From: Solibaculum_A intestinale
GTDB lineage: Bacteria; Bacillota; Clostridia; Oscillospirales; Acutalibacteraceae
NCBI RefSeq assembly: GCF_040096205.1
Contig: NZ_JBBMFD010000006.1
Location: 70,910 to 134,909 of the forward strand
Length of the DNA stretch: 64,000 bases
Reading direction: 5' to 3'
This document shows positions 51,760 through 59,741 of this stretch, piece after piece. Under the pieces are notes generated by a model. That model searched no databases. It was not told where the DNA came from and was given only the letters and a program-made list of their open reading frames with translations. A program made the translations under genes and the position numbers. Every line of letters begins with the position of its first letter. Position 1 is the first letter of the stretch.

Positions 51760-51981
51760 CTATCGGTTGACCTCGGGGTTATCGGTGCGGCCAACCAGAT
51801 AGTCGATGGACACGCCCAGATAATTGGCCAACACAATCAGGTTCTCAAAATCCGGGTATCGTTCTCCGGCTTCGTAGTATTGATAAGAACGCAACGTAAT
51901 TCCCAGCACTTTCGCCACATCATTCTGGTATACCTTTTTCCTATTCCGTTCTTTTTTGATCCGTTCTGCGAAAGTATTCAT
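51760..51981 (-). CDS. XRE repressor, unit 5 of the tandem array
   Basis: A 73-residue HTH protein beginning MNTFAERIKKERNRKK. The HTH is YQNDVAKVLGITLRSYQYYE. The tail NYLGVSIDYLVGRTDNPEVNR-like joins the family, with DNA identity to units 1 and 2 only over the last 45 or so bases. It is divergent from a DUF6809-type gene, the only array unit with a protein gene on its other side. Confidence 0.9.
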   Translation of the reverse strand: MNTFAERIKKERNRKKVYQNDVAKVLGITLRSYQYYEAGERYPDFENLIVLANYLGVSIDYLVGRTDNPEVNR

Positions 51982-52000
51982 TTTTTTCACCTCATATCTG

Positions 52001-52055
52001 TTGACATGAACAAAACATGCATATATAATAGAAATGCGATACGAACAAAATATGC
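52001..52055. promoter_or_regulatory. Unit 5 control region: perfect plus-strand promoter with repeated sites
   Basis: Plus strand: TTGACA 52001-52006, 17-bp spacer, TATAAT 52024-52029. GAACAAAACATGC (52008-52020) in the spacer and GAACAAAATATGC (52043-52055) are direct repeats 35 bp apart. A palindrome GAAC-N5-GTTC lies at 52102-52114 near the downstream gene. Confidence 0.8.
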
Positions 52056-52135
52056 ACACGAAACAGCTTGTTCGCATAATTAAATTTAATATATCATATA
52101 CGAACATTATGTTCAACTAATTTGAGGTGAAAACA

Positions 52136-52402
52136 ATGCAAAAAATGCTGGAAGACCTGTACTTCAACGGCTTTGATTGGGGCGACCCGCCCCGGTCGCC
52201 CGAGTACCGCGAGGCGAGAAAGAACCTCGAGCATGCGCACCAAGAGCTTTTGCGCGCCATCGGCGAGGAAAACCGCCCCCTGCTCAACCGGTTCCTCAAC
52301 GCCAAGGGCGACGTTGCTTCCTTTGAAGGCTGTCAGATTTTCATCGAGGGCTTCCGCCTGGGCGCCGGCCTTATGATTGACACCCTCTATCCGGAAAAAT
52401 GA
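52136..52402 (+). CDS. DUF6809-like small protein
   Basis: An 88-residue helical protein beginning MQKMLEDLYFNGFDW. The pattern LEDLY...EYREARKNL...L...F..GFRLGAGLMIDTL fits the small proteins grouped as DUF6809, of unknown function; the assignment is from pattern memory. The ATG follows GAGGTG. The unit 5 promoter starts about 100 bp upstream, so repressor 5 probably controls it. Confidence 0.75.
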   Translation: MQKMLEDLYFNGFDWGDPPRSPEYREARKNLEHAHQELLRAIGEENRPLLNRFLNAKGDVASFEGCQIFIEGFRLGAGLMIDTLYPEK

Positions 52403-52424
52403 CGGATTTCCTTGAAAATTCCCC

Positions 52425-52453
52425 TTGCATCGGCTGGGGGATTGTGGTATAAT
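52425..52453 (+). promoter_or_regulatory. Extended -10 promoter of rpsB-tsf
   Basis: TTGCAT (52425-52430), 17-bp spacer, TATAAT (52448-52453) preceded by TGG. Confidence 0.88.
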
Positions 52454-52478
52454 TCTCTAGCGCAAATTCATTTCACAC

Positions 52479-52538
52479 GTGTGCCCATGTTCCACGCCGG
52501 TGCCGCCTTCGGCGGTTGCGGGGAATGGCAAGGCATGC
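52479..52538 (+). promoter_or_regulatory. Structured rpsB leader hairpin
   Basis: A long stem built from 52479-52485/52532-52538 and 52485-52493/52520-52528 is capped by CCGCC-TTC-GGCGG. Such a leader in front of rpsB suggests autoregulation by S2, as known in other bacteria for ribosomal protein operons; not demonstrated here. Confidence 0.55.
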
Positions 52539-52566
52539 GGAGGAAAAACTAAGGAGGATTTTGTAA

Positions 52567-53319
52567 ATGGCAGTCGTATCTATGAAGCAGCTCCTGGAGG
52601 CCGGTGTTCACTTCGGTCACCAGACCCGTCGGTGGAACCCGAAGATGGCGCCGTATATCTTTACCGAGCGCAACGGCATCTACATCATCGATTTGCAGAA
52701 GACCGTGCGCAAGCTGGAAGAGGCGTATATGTTCATCCGCCAGCTTTCGGAAAACGGCGAATCGGTGCTCTTTGTCGGCACCAAGAAGCAGGCCCAGGAG
52801 TCCATTCGTGAGGAAGCCCAGCGTGCCGGTGCACACTATGTTAACGCCAGATGGCTCGGCGGTATGCTCACCAACTTCCGCACCATCCAAAACCGCATCC
52901 GCCGTCTTGCCCAGCTTCGCAAGATGGAAGAGGACGGCACCTTTGATCTCCTTCCTAAGAAGGAAGTCATCAAGCTGAACTTGGAAATTGAAAAGCTCGA
53001 GAAGTTCCTGGGCGGCATCAAGGAAATGAAGAAGCTGCCGGGCGCTCTCTTTGTGGTGGACCCGCGCAAGGAAAAGATTGCCGTTGCCGAAGCCAGAAAG
53101 CTCGGCATCCCGGTGGTCGCCATCGTGGACACCAACTGTGATCCGGACGAGATTGATTACGTGATCCCCGGCAATGACGACGCCATCCGTGCCGTCAAGC
53201 TGATTTCCGCCACCATGGCCAACGCCATCATCGAAGGCCGCCAGGGTGCGCAGGCGGAGGAAGCCGCCGCGCAGAAGGCCGAGGCGGAAGCCGAAGAAGA
53301 CGCCGAAACGAAGGCGTAA
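52567..53319 (+). CDS. rpsB: 30S ribosomal protein S2
   Basis: Small-subunit ribosomal protein, 250 residues, with the family stretches MKQLLEAGVHFGHQTRRWNP and GTKKQAQE. The tail is long and acidic (alanine/glutamate-rich). AAGGAGG precedes the ATG. It forms the usual pair with tsf. Confidence 0.98.
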   Translation: MAVVSMKQLLEAGVHFGHQTRRWNPKMAPYIFTERNGIYIIDLQKTVRKLEEAYMFIRQLSENGESVLFVGTKKQAQESIREEAQRAGAHYVNARWLGGMLTNFRTIQNRIRRLAQLRKMEEDGTFDLLPKKEVIKLNLEIEKLEKFLGGIKEMKKLPGALFVVDPRKEKIAVAEARKLGIPVVAIVDTNCDPDEIDYVIPGNDDAIRAVKLISATMANAIIEGRQGAQAEEAAAQKAEAEAEEDAETKA

Positions 53320-53334
53320 GCAATTTGTATTGAA

Positions 53335-53405
53335 AAAAGTGCCCGGGCTTTCGGAGGGGGATAGGCTTCCTATCCTATGGGAACTCCTTTTGCGCGGGCA
53401 TTTTT
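53335..53405 (+). terminator. Attenuator-like hairpin between rpsB and tsf
   Basis: An outer stem (53335-53345 with 53395-53405) and an inner GGATAGG-CTT-CCTATCC hairpin (53359-53375), followed by TTTTT. It should lower tsf expression relative to rpsB. Confidence 0.7.
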
Positions 53406-53452
53406 CGGGCATAACGAAAAAAGAAACAAAATCCATAGGAGGAATGAAAACA

Positions 53453-54376
53453 ATGGCAGCGTTTACTGCAAAAGATGTAGCCGCCCTTCGTGAGAAGACC
53501 GGCTGCGGCATGATGGACTGTAAAAAGGCCTTGACGACGGCCGACGGCGATATGGAGAAAGCAATTGAATTTCTGCGCGAGAAGGGGCTCGCGGCGGCGG
53601 CGAAGAAATCCGGCCGCATTGCGGCGGAGGGCGTTGTGTACGCCACCGCCAACGACAAGGCTGGCGTCGTGATCGAGGTCAACTCCGAGACCGACTTTGT
53701 GGGCAAGAACGCCGATTTCCAGGCGTTTGTCGCCACCCTGGCCAACACCGTTCTTGAGCAGAACCCCGCGGATGTGGACGCTCTGTCCGCTTGCAAGCCC
53801 GCCGGTTCCGACCTGACGGTGGCCGACCTGCTCCGGGAAAAGATCCTCGTCATCGGGGAGAACATCAAGATCCGCCGTTTTGCCCGCTATGACGGCGTGG
53901 TTTCCACCTATGTCCACGGCGGCGGCCGTATCGGCGTCATGGTCAGCTTTGACCTGGACGGCGTGGATGCTTCCAATGAGAAGTTCCAGGAGTGCGCGAA
54001 GGACGTGGCGATGCAGATCGCGGCCCTGGGTGCGCCCTACCTGAACCGGGAATCCGTCCCGGCGGAGACCGTCGAGAAGGAAAAGGAAATCCTCATCACC
54101 CAGATCAAGAACGATCCGAAGAACAGCAAGAAGCCGGAAAACATCATTGAGAAGATGGTGGAAGGCCGCATCGGCAAGTTCTTTGAGAACAACTGCCTCA
54201 TGGACCAGGCGTTCGTCAAGGACGGCAGCATGACCGTGGGCCAGTATATTGACTCGGTCGCCAAGGAACTGGGCGGCAAGATCACCGCCACCGCTTTCAC
54301 CCGCTTTGAGAAGGGCGAAGGCCTCCAGAAACGCGAGGACGATTTTGCCAGCGAAGTCGCCGGTATGATTAAATAA
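53453..54376 (+). CDS. tsf: Elongation factor Ts
   Basis: Nucleotide exchange factor for EF-Tu; 307 residues. N-terminal UBA-like domain with LREKTGCGMMDCKKAL, then the core VVIEVNSETDFVGKN (the TDFV element contacts EF-Tu). The ATG at 53453 is preferred because the ATG at 53444 is directly attached to AGGAGG. A terminator follows. Confidence 0.97.
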   Translation: MAAFTAKDVAALREKTGCGMMDCKKALTTADGDMEKAIEFLREKGLAAAAKKSGRIAAEGVVYATANDKAGVVIEVNSETDFVGKNADFQAFVATLANTVLEQNPADVDALSACKPAGSDLTVADLLREKILVIGENIKIRRFARYDGVVSTYVHGGGRIGVMVSFDLDGVDASNEKFQECAKDVAMQIAALGAPYLNRESVPAETVEKEKEILITQIKNDPKNSKKPENIIEKMVEGRIGKFFENNCLMDQAFVKDGSMTVGQYIDSVAKELGGKITATAFTRFEKGEGLQKREDDFASEVAGMIK

Positions 54377-54394
54377 GCGTTTGAAAATCAGAAC

Positions 54395-54425
54395 CGCCCC
54401 TTCCTTTATGGAAGGGGCGATTTTT
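54395..54425 (+). terminator. Terminator after tsf
   Basis: A 10-bp GC-rich stem (54395-54404 with 54410-54419) followed by ATTTTT. Confidence 0.88.
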
Positions 54426-54561
54426 ACGTTGGCTGGGAAAACGCCGGGCCGCGGCCATCGGATTCATGAATACCGGCCAGCGCTTGAAGACGCGATTGCT
54501 TTCTGCATGACCTGCCTTGCAGCCCGCAAACAGAAGAATCGAGTCCCCTTTCATCACCAAC

Positions 54562-54600
54562 AAAAAGGGCCGCACGGAAATCACCGTGCGGCCCTTTTTT
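54562..54600. terminator. Bidirectional terminator
   Basis: A perfect 16-bp stem (54562-54577 with 54584-54599) ending in six Ts; mainly for the minus-strand gene whose stop is three bases away. Confidence 0.88.
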
Positions 54601-54602
54601 CG

Positions 54603-55535
54603 TCAGATTAAGAAGGAAACCAGCGTGTCCACCGAGGACTCGTTGCGCGGGCAGGGGAACATCCCGATGAGCTTCAAGTCCCACTGCTCCTCGTGGGTGA
54701 CCGTGGCCCCCGGCTGAACCTCACACAACTCGCCCAAAGATTCCAGCTCCAAAAAGTAGTTGCCCGTGTAAGTCTCGAAATTCACGCCAAAGTCCGGATA
54801 CATCCCATCCGCCTGCCAGGGAGCGAACTTCTTAATAAACGCAATGGATTGGTTCAGGTACACCGCCCAGCCGGCCTCGTTGTTGGTACCGATTTTGAAG
54901 GCACGGTGGTTGAAGGGGTCCTGCTGGAGGGTGATGTACCGGTCGCCGAAGTAAACCCGGCTGTCGGCCAGATTGGTGTAAGGCCAGACCGGCATGACAC
55001 GGTTTGCCAGCAGCCCCGTTTCCGCCGTGGCCTGGGGAATGATGGCCACTCCGCCGGGCGCCATCTGGGTGATGGCCCAGGGGGCAAAGGTTTGGGCTTC
55101 CTTGCCGGTGTTCGTAATGCGGTGGATGATCTGTACGCTCGCGCCGATGCCGAAGGAAAGCTCCATTTGGTGCTGCACATGGTTGTGCCGCTGCTTAGGC
55201 GGGGTGAAGACGGCGCCGGTCTCAGTCTGTTCCCACTTGACCGGGTCGTTGTCCGGGTAGTGGGACTTGATGTCGTCCTCCGGACTTGTCCACAGCCGGT
55301 GGCCGCCGTAGAAATGATATACGCTGCCGTCCCCGTAGACTTCCTCCAAGGCCGGATCTTCTATGCTGGTGTCCCGGTCCAGGTCGGTGAACAGCAGGTT
55401 TTCCCCGCCGTTGAAGCCGAACCAGATGATACGGGGCCCCACATCCACCGTGACGAAAGCGGTGACTACCCCGTTGGAGAGAGACAGGCAGTTTCCGTAA
55501 TTTTCATAGGTAAGCATTCGAAGCTGAACAGACAT
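54603..55535 (-). CDS. Galactose mutarotase-like beta-sandwich protein
   Basis: A 310-residue soluble protein rich in beta strands. The segments VDVGPRIIWFGFNGGENLLF, YGGHRLWTSPED and ITNTGKEAQTFAPWAITQM match the pattern of aldose 1-epimerase/DUF4380-type proteins, where such residues line a sugar site. The exact substrate is unknown. AGGAGGAACGAAACC precedes the ATG. It is 20 bp downstream of tmcAL and may be co-transcribed. Confidence 0.65.
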   Translation of the reverse strand: MSVQLRMLTYENYGNCLSLSNGVVTAFVTVDVGPRIIWFGFNGGENLLFTDLDRDTSIEDPALEEVYGDGSVYHFYGGHRLWTSPEDDIKSHYPDNDPVKWEQTETGAVFTPPKQRHNHVQHQMELSFGIGASVQIIHRITNTGKEAQTFAPWAITQMAPGGVAIIPQATAETGLLANRVMPVWPYTNLADSRVYFGDRYITLQQDPFNHRAFKIGTNNEAGWAVYLNQSIAFIKKFAPWQADGMYPDFGVNFETYTGNYFLELESLGELCEVQPGATVTHEEQWDLKLIGMFPCPRNESSVDTLVSFLI

Positions 55536-55555
55536 GGTTTCGTTCCTCCTGCTCT

Positions 55556-56749
55556 TTATCGTTTGATCAGTTGATAGGTTTCCTCGCCGCCGCAGGGCTG
55601 TACCCGCGGGGCCGCCAAGCCGAACAGGTCGGCGGCTCTGCTTTCCAAATTAAACACGATTTGCGCCCGCTTGTCAAGGGAGGAAATCTGCCCGTACCGG
55701 CCGACAATGGGGAGCCGCGCGGATTTTCCCGCCCGCTTAAGCACTTCATAGCCCCGCCCGTTGGCGCCCAGAACCCGCAGATAAGGGGGCGGCTCTCTGG
55801 TTAAGTCCGCAGTCAGCCCCAGAAACCCCGCCAGACAGATGCGGCGGATGCGGGCGTGGGAATACCGCTTGGTTTTGACGAGGTCATAGAGCTCCTCTAA
55901 GCTCTGCGCCTTGCGTACCGCGTCATAAAGCCGGTTTTCAAGCCCTTCCGACAGGTCGGGGAGCCGTCCCAGCTCTTCGAGTTTTTTTACGCGCAGGAAG
56001 GCCAGCACCGCCCGTTCCAGATTGCAAAGCCCGGCCGGAGCCCGCCCCGCCTCCAGCTCTTCTTTTAAGATAGAGAAACTTTCGAGCGGGAGAAAAGCGG
56101 CCGCCCCGTCCAAATCCCCGTTTTCGATCCGCGCCCGTACAAAAGAAGCGCTGGCAAACCCCTCCGCCGTCTCGACGCCGTCATGCCCCGCTCCTTTCCG
56201 GCGCACACAGACCGGCTGGATGGGGGAGGACAGGATGGACAAAGCCGCCAAATATTCGAGGGCCAGCGTGTCGTTTGGAGCAGAGAGAGGAGCGGCCAGG
56301 GAAGGGCAGGCCTCCTCCATCGCCATGGCCCGCGCTTTCGCAAAGGGAAGGCCGGCCGCCAGCTTTTCCTTGAGAAGAAGAGAAAAGCCATCCGAAGAGA
56401 GGGCTTTGGCGCAGGCGGTGAGCAAGGGAAGGTCCCCGCATTCGCTGCCAAAGCTCAGAAGGTCCACACAGGAAAGGGCGTTTAGCAGGAAAACCCCGCC
56501 TCTGGCAAAGGTTTGAGCTGGGGCCATGGCCCAGGGAAGAGGCAGCTCAAGGACCAGGTCCGCCCCACCGGCTAAGGCCGCCTTCACCCGCGCCTCTTTG
56601 GAGAACAGAGCCGGCTCCCCCCGCTGCACATAGTTGCCGCTTATCACGCAGACGATGTGAGTGGCGCCCATCTCCCGGGTCTTTTGGATGTGGTAGGCGT
56701 GGCCATGGTGAAAGGGATTGTATTCGGCAATTATTCCTGCAATCCGCAC
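55556..56749 (-). CDS. tmcAL: tRNA(Met) cytidine acetate ligase TmcAL (YlbM)
   Basis: Adds an acetyl group to C34 of elongator tRNA(Met), activating acetate with ATP; 397 residues. The nucleotidyltransferase site AEYNPFHHGHAYHI contains HxGH, and FGSECGDLPLL and the late PIVGRYGQISSLDK follow the family. It is divergent from ackA, so two acetate-using enzymes share one control region. Confidence 0.92.
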   Translation of the reverse strand: MRIAGIIAEYNPFHHGHAYHIQKTREMGATHIVCVISGNYVQRGEPALFSKEARVKAALAGGADLVLELPLPWAMAPAQTFARGGVFLLNALSCVDLLSFGSECGDLPLLTACAKALSSDGFSLLLKEKLAAGLPFAKARAMAMEEACPSLAAPLSAPNDTLALEYLAALSILSSPIQPVCVRRKGAGHDGVETAEGFASASFVRARIENGDLDGAAAFLPLESFSILKEELEAGRAPAGLCNLERAVLAFLRVKKLEELGRLPDLSEGLENRLYDAVRKAQSLEELYDLVKTKRYSHARIRRICLAGFLGLTADLTREPPPYLRVLGANGRGYEVLKRAGKSARLPIVGRYGQISSLDKRAQIVFNLESRAADLFGLAAPRVQPCGGEETYQLIKR

Positions 56750-56781
56750 GGTTTTCCTCCGTTCTTTGGATACAAAGTGGC

Positions 56782-56810
56782 TTGAAATATCGGGAAAAAT
56801 ATACTATCAT
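56782..56810 (+). promoter_or_regulatory. Promoter for ackA
   Basis: TTGAAA (56782-56787), 17-bp spacer, TATCAT (56805-56810). Confidence 0.75.
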
Positions 56811-56883
56811 ATAAATGTTATAGACTATTGTACACCAATGGGGACATGGTGACAATCCCCTGGAAAATAGTAGGAGGAACGAA

Positions 56884-58095
56884 ATGAAAATTCTGGTTAT
56901 CAACGCAGGCAGTTCATCGCTGAAATATCAGCTGATTGACATGAAGGACGAAAGCGTCATCGCAAAAGGGCTTTGCGAGCGCATCGGCATCGGCGGGCAC
57001 ATCCGTCACACCACCGCCGATGGCAGACAGGTGGAGTACGACATCAATCTTCCCACCCATACCGACGCCTTTAAAGAGGTGGAGAAGGTGCTGACCACCG
57101 GCAAGGCCGCTGTGATTTCCAGCATGAGTGAAATTTCCGCCGTGGGCCACCGCATCGTGCAGGGCGGCGCCATCTTCAAGCATTCCGAGCTTGTGACTGA
57201 GAAGACCATCGAAGGCATCCAGAGCCTGATTCCGCTGGCCCCCCTTCACAACCACGCCCACATCCAGGGCATTCTTGCCTGCCGTGAGGCGCTGGGCCCG
57301 GAGATTCCGGAAGTGGTCGTTTTCGATACCTCCTTCCATTCCACCATGCCTCCCGAGGCGTATATGTTCGCCATCCCCTATGAATATTATGAGAAGTACC
57401 AGATCCGCCGCTACGGCTTCCACGGCACTTCTCACCGCTATGTGACCGCCCGCTGCCTCCAGGTAATGGGCAAGCCCGCCCAGGGCACCAAGATCATCAC
57501 CTGTCACCTGGGCAACGGTTCCTCCCTGGCGGCGGTCAAGGATGGCAAGGTTATTGACACTACCATGGGCCTGACTCCGCTGGACGGCTTTATCATGGGA
57601 ACCCGCACCGGTACCTTGGATCCCTCGGTGGTCACCTTCATCGCGGAAAAGGAGAACCTGTCCGGCGCGCAGCTTTCCGAACTCTTCAATAAGAAGTCGG
57701 GTATGCTGGGCATTTCCGGCGTTTCCAGCGACAACCGGGACATCGAGAAGGCCGCACAGGAAGGCAATGAGCGCGCCATTCTCGCCCAGAAGATGCAGCG
57801 TTATCAGATCCGCAAGTTTGTCGGCGCTTTTGCCGCCGCTCTTGACGGGGTAGACGCCATCGTCTTTACCGGCGGCATCGGTGAAAACTCCGCTGAGTTG
57901 CGCGAGGACGTGTGCAAAAATATCTCCTTCATGGGCGTGAAGATCAACGACGCGCTCAACAAGGAAACCATCCGCGGCAAGGAAGCGGAAATTTCCACTC
58001 CCGATTCCGCCGTGAAGGTGTACGTCATCCCCACCAATGAAGAACTGGTTATCGCCCGCGATACCAAGGAAATTGTAGAAGGTATGCAGAAATAA
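56884..58095 (+). CDS. ackA: Acetate kinase
   Basis: Makes ATP from acetyl-phosphate in fermentation, or the reverse; 403 residues. The family motifs VINAGSSSLKYQ at the N-terminus, FDTSFHSTMP, HLGNGSSLAAV and GGIGENS are complete. TAGGAGGAACGAA precedes the ATG. pta is not adjacent. A strong terminator follows. Confidence 0.98.
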   Translation: MKILVINAGSSSLKYQLIDMKDESVIAKGLCERIGIGGHIRHTTADGRQVEYDINLPTHTDAFKEVEKVLTTGKAAVISSMSEISAVGHRIVQGGAIFKHSELVTEKTIEGIQSLIPLAPLHNHAHIQGILACREALGPEIPEVVVFDTSFHSTMPPEAYMFAIPYEYYEKYQIRRYGFHGTSHRYVTARCLQVMGKPAQGTKIITCHLGNGSSLAAVKDGKVIDTTMGLTPLDGFIMGTRTGTLDPSVVTFIAEKENLSGAQLSELFNKKSGMLGISGVSSDNRDIEKAAQEGNERAILAQKMQRYQIRKFVGAFAAALDGVDAIVFTGGIGENSAELREDVCKNISFMGVKINDALNKETIRGKEAEISTPDSAVKVYVIPTNEELVIARDTKEIVEGMQK

Positions 58096-58111
58096 GTCTC
58101 AAAACGCAGTT

Positions 58112-58148
58112 CGCCCGGCCGGGAAAGCTCCCCGGCCGGGCGTTTTTT
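58112..58148 (+). terminator. Terminator after ackA
   Basis: A 12-bp GC-rich stem (58112-58123 with 58131-58142) followed by six Ts. Confidence 0.92.
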
Positions 58149-58200
58149 CATACATGAAACAGGAAAAGGGCGGTTTTCCGGCTTTCAGGTGATTGCTGTG

Positions 58201-58524
58201 CTAAGGCTGGGGACGCAGCCGCTCCTGCATGATAGAGCATACCAGCTCCTTCTCCACCTGAGTCAGCCGCCCGTACCCGTCGAGAAACTGCTTTTCCTCC
58301 TGGGAAAGGTCCTCCTTGTATAAAGGCTTTCCCTTTTCTTCCCCCAGGAGATCGTCAATGGACACCTGGAAAAAAGCAGCGATCTGTTTGATGATATAAA
58401 TGTCCGGCTCCACTAAGCCCATCTCGTATTTGCTGATAGAAGCCTGAGAAATATGAAGCAGCTCAGCCAGCTCCTGCTGGTTGAGGCGGCGGGACCTGCG
58501 CAGGGCTTTTAGGTTTCGCAACAT
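58201..58524 (-). CDS. XRE family transcriptional regulator
   Basis: A 107-residue regulator: HTH at about 8-60 (LNQQELAELLHISQASISKYE) and a helical tail (LSQEEKQFLDGYGRLTQVEKEL) that probably forms a dimer. It is not related to the tandem array beyond the common HTH fold, since the array tail is missing. The ATG follows GGGAGGGA. The target is unknown. Confidence 0.88.
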   Translation of the reverse strand: MLRNLKALRRSRRLNQQELAELLHISQASISKYEMGLVEPDIYIIKQIAAFFQVSIDDLLGEEKGKPLYKEDLSQEEKQFLDGYGRLTQVEKELVCSIMQERLRPQP

Positions 58525-58699
58525 AAAAATCCCTCCCGATGGAACCGATGGCGGCGCCCAATCGGAAGCGGCGAGCGCTTTGCTGGGAATAGGAAAATCT
58601 CCATCGTTTCCGATAAAATATGTCATTTTTACCAAGCCTATTATACACGGATTTTCCATAATTGTAAAGGCAATGTGAAAATTGTCCAAAAAATCACAA

Positions 58700-58727
58700 A
58701 GGCCGGCCGAAAAAAGCCGGCCGGCCT
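58700..58727 (-). terminator. Terminator after the epimerase gene
   Basis: A perfect 10-bp GC stem (58718-58727 with 58700-58709) followed on the minus strand by TTTGTGATTTTTT. Confidence 0.82.
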
Positions 58728-58735
58728 CCATTCCC

Positions 58736-59725
58736 TTATTCCTGTGGCTGCTCGTTCATCCACTTCACAAAACGCCGGATCCCTTCCTCAAACGGAGTGG
58801 ACGGGCAGTACCCCAGCACCCGACGCGCTTTGCTTACATCCGCGTAGGTCACATTCACGTCCCCCGACTGGGCCGGAAGCCGTTCCAGCTTTGCCCGGAC
58901 GCCCAGGACGTTTTCCAGCGTCCTCACCATTTCGGACAGGGAAATGGTGTTGGATTCTCCCAGGTTAAACACCTCAAACCGGCTGCCCTCGCCTTTGGTC
59001 CAGGCAAGCGCCCGCATCACGCCGTCCACAATGTCGTCGATATAGGTGTAATCCCGCCGGCTGGTGCCGTCGCCGTAGAAGGGAATGGGTTCTCCAGCGA
59101 GCATACGGCGGGTAAACTTGTGGATGGCCAGATCCGGGCGCTGGCGCGGACCATAGACGGTGAAAAAGCGCAGGCACGCGGTCTTGATCCCGTAAAGATG
59201 ATGCCAGGTGTGGCACAGCAGTTCCCCCGCCTTTTTGGTGGCGGCGTAAGGGGAGATGGGCTTGTCCACAAAATCGTCTTCGCTAAACGGGATCTTCTTG
59301 TTGTTGCCGTATACCGAGGAGGAAGAGGCGAACACCAGCCGCTTGACTTGATGTTTTTGTAGGATGTCCAAAAGGACCAGGGTCCCGTTTAAGTTCACAT
59401 CGGTATAAAGAAGCGGCTGCTGAATGGAGGGTCGAACCCCCGCATAAGCGGCCAGATGGATCACGCCGTCCACCGGTGCGCTTGCAAAAACTTGTTCCAT
59501 TTCCCCGGCGTCCCGGATGTCGCTTCGGAACAGACGAAGCCTGCCGCCGGCTCCGAGACGTTTTGCCGTCGTTTCCACCGCTTCCCAGTTTCGCTCCTTG
59601 ACGGCAGGAGAGTAAAAGTCGTTAAAATGATCGATTCCGATGACCCCGTATCCCTCTGCAAGGAGCGCCTCGCAGACATGCGAGCCGATAAAGCCCGCCG
59701 CTCCCGTGACAACAATGGTTTCCAT
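58736..59725 (-). CDS. UDP-glucuronate 4-epimerase-like NAD-dependent sugar epimerase
   Basis: A 329-residue short-chain dehydrogenase-type epimerase. The NAD site is GAAGFIGSHV, the catalytic set is SSSSVYG and YAATKKAGE (Tyr and Lys), and AAYAGVRPS fits the UDP-glucuronate 4-epimerase subgroup. The neighbouring ugd gene supplies UDP-glucuronate, so the pair should make UDP-galacturonate for surface polymers. Confidence 0.88.
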   Translation of the reverse strand: METIVVTGAAGFIGSHVCEALLAEGYGVIGIDHFNDFYSPAVKERNWEAVETTAKRLGAGGRLRLFRSDIRDAGEMEQVFASAPVDGVIHLAAYAGVRPSIQQPLLYTDVNLNGTLVLLDILQKHQVKRLVFASSSSVYGNNKKIPFSEDDFVDKPISPYAATKKAGELLCHTWHHLYGIKTACLRFFTVYGPRQRPDLAIHKFTRRMLAGEPIPFYGDGTSRRDYTYIDDIVDGVMRALAWTKGEGSRFEVFNLGESNTISLSEMVRTLENVLGVRAKLERLPAQSGDVNVTYADVSKARRVLGYCPSTPFEEGIRRFVKWMNEQPQE

Positions 59726-59741
59726 TCTCCAGACCTTCTTC

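Noticed and set aside
50544..51802. Short plus-strand open frames antisense to the XRE genes
   Set aside because: They lack ribosome sites and their common ends are only the complement of the shared repressor tail.
50427..52402. The XRE array as a prophage or integrative-element remnant
   Set aside because: No integrase, excisionase, replication, packaging or attachment-site repeat is seen; flanking genes are ordinary operons.
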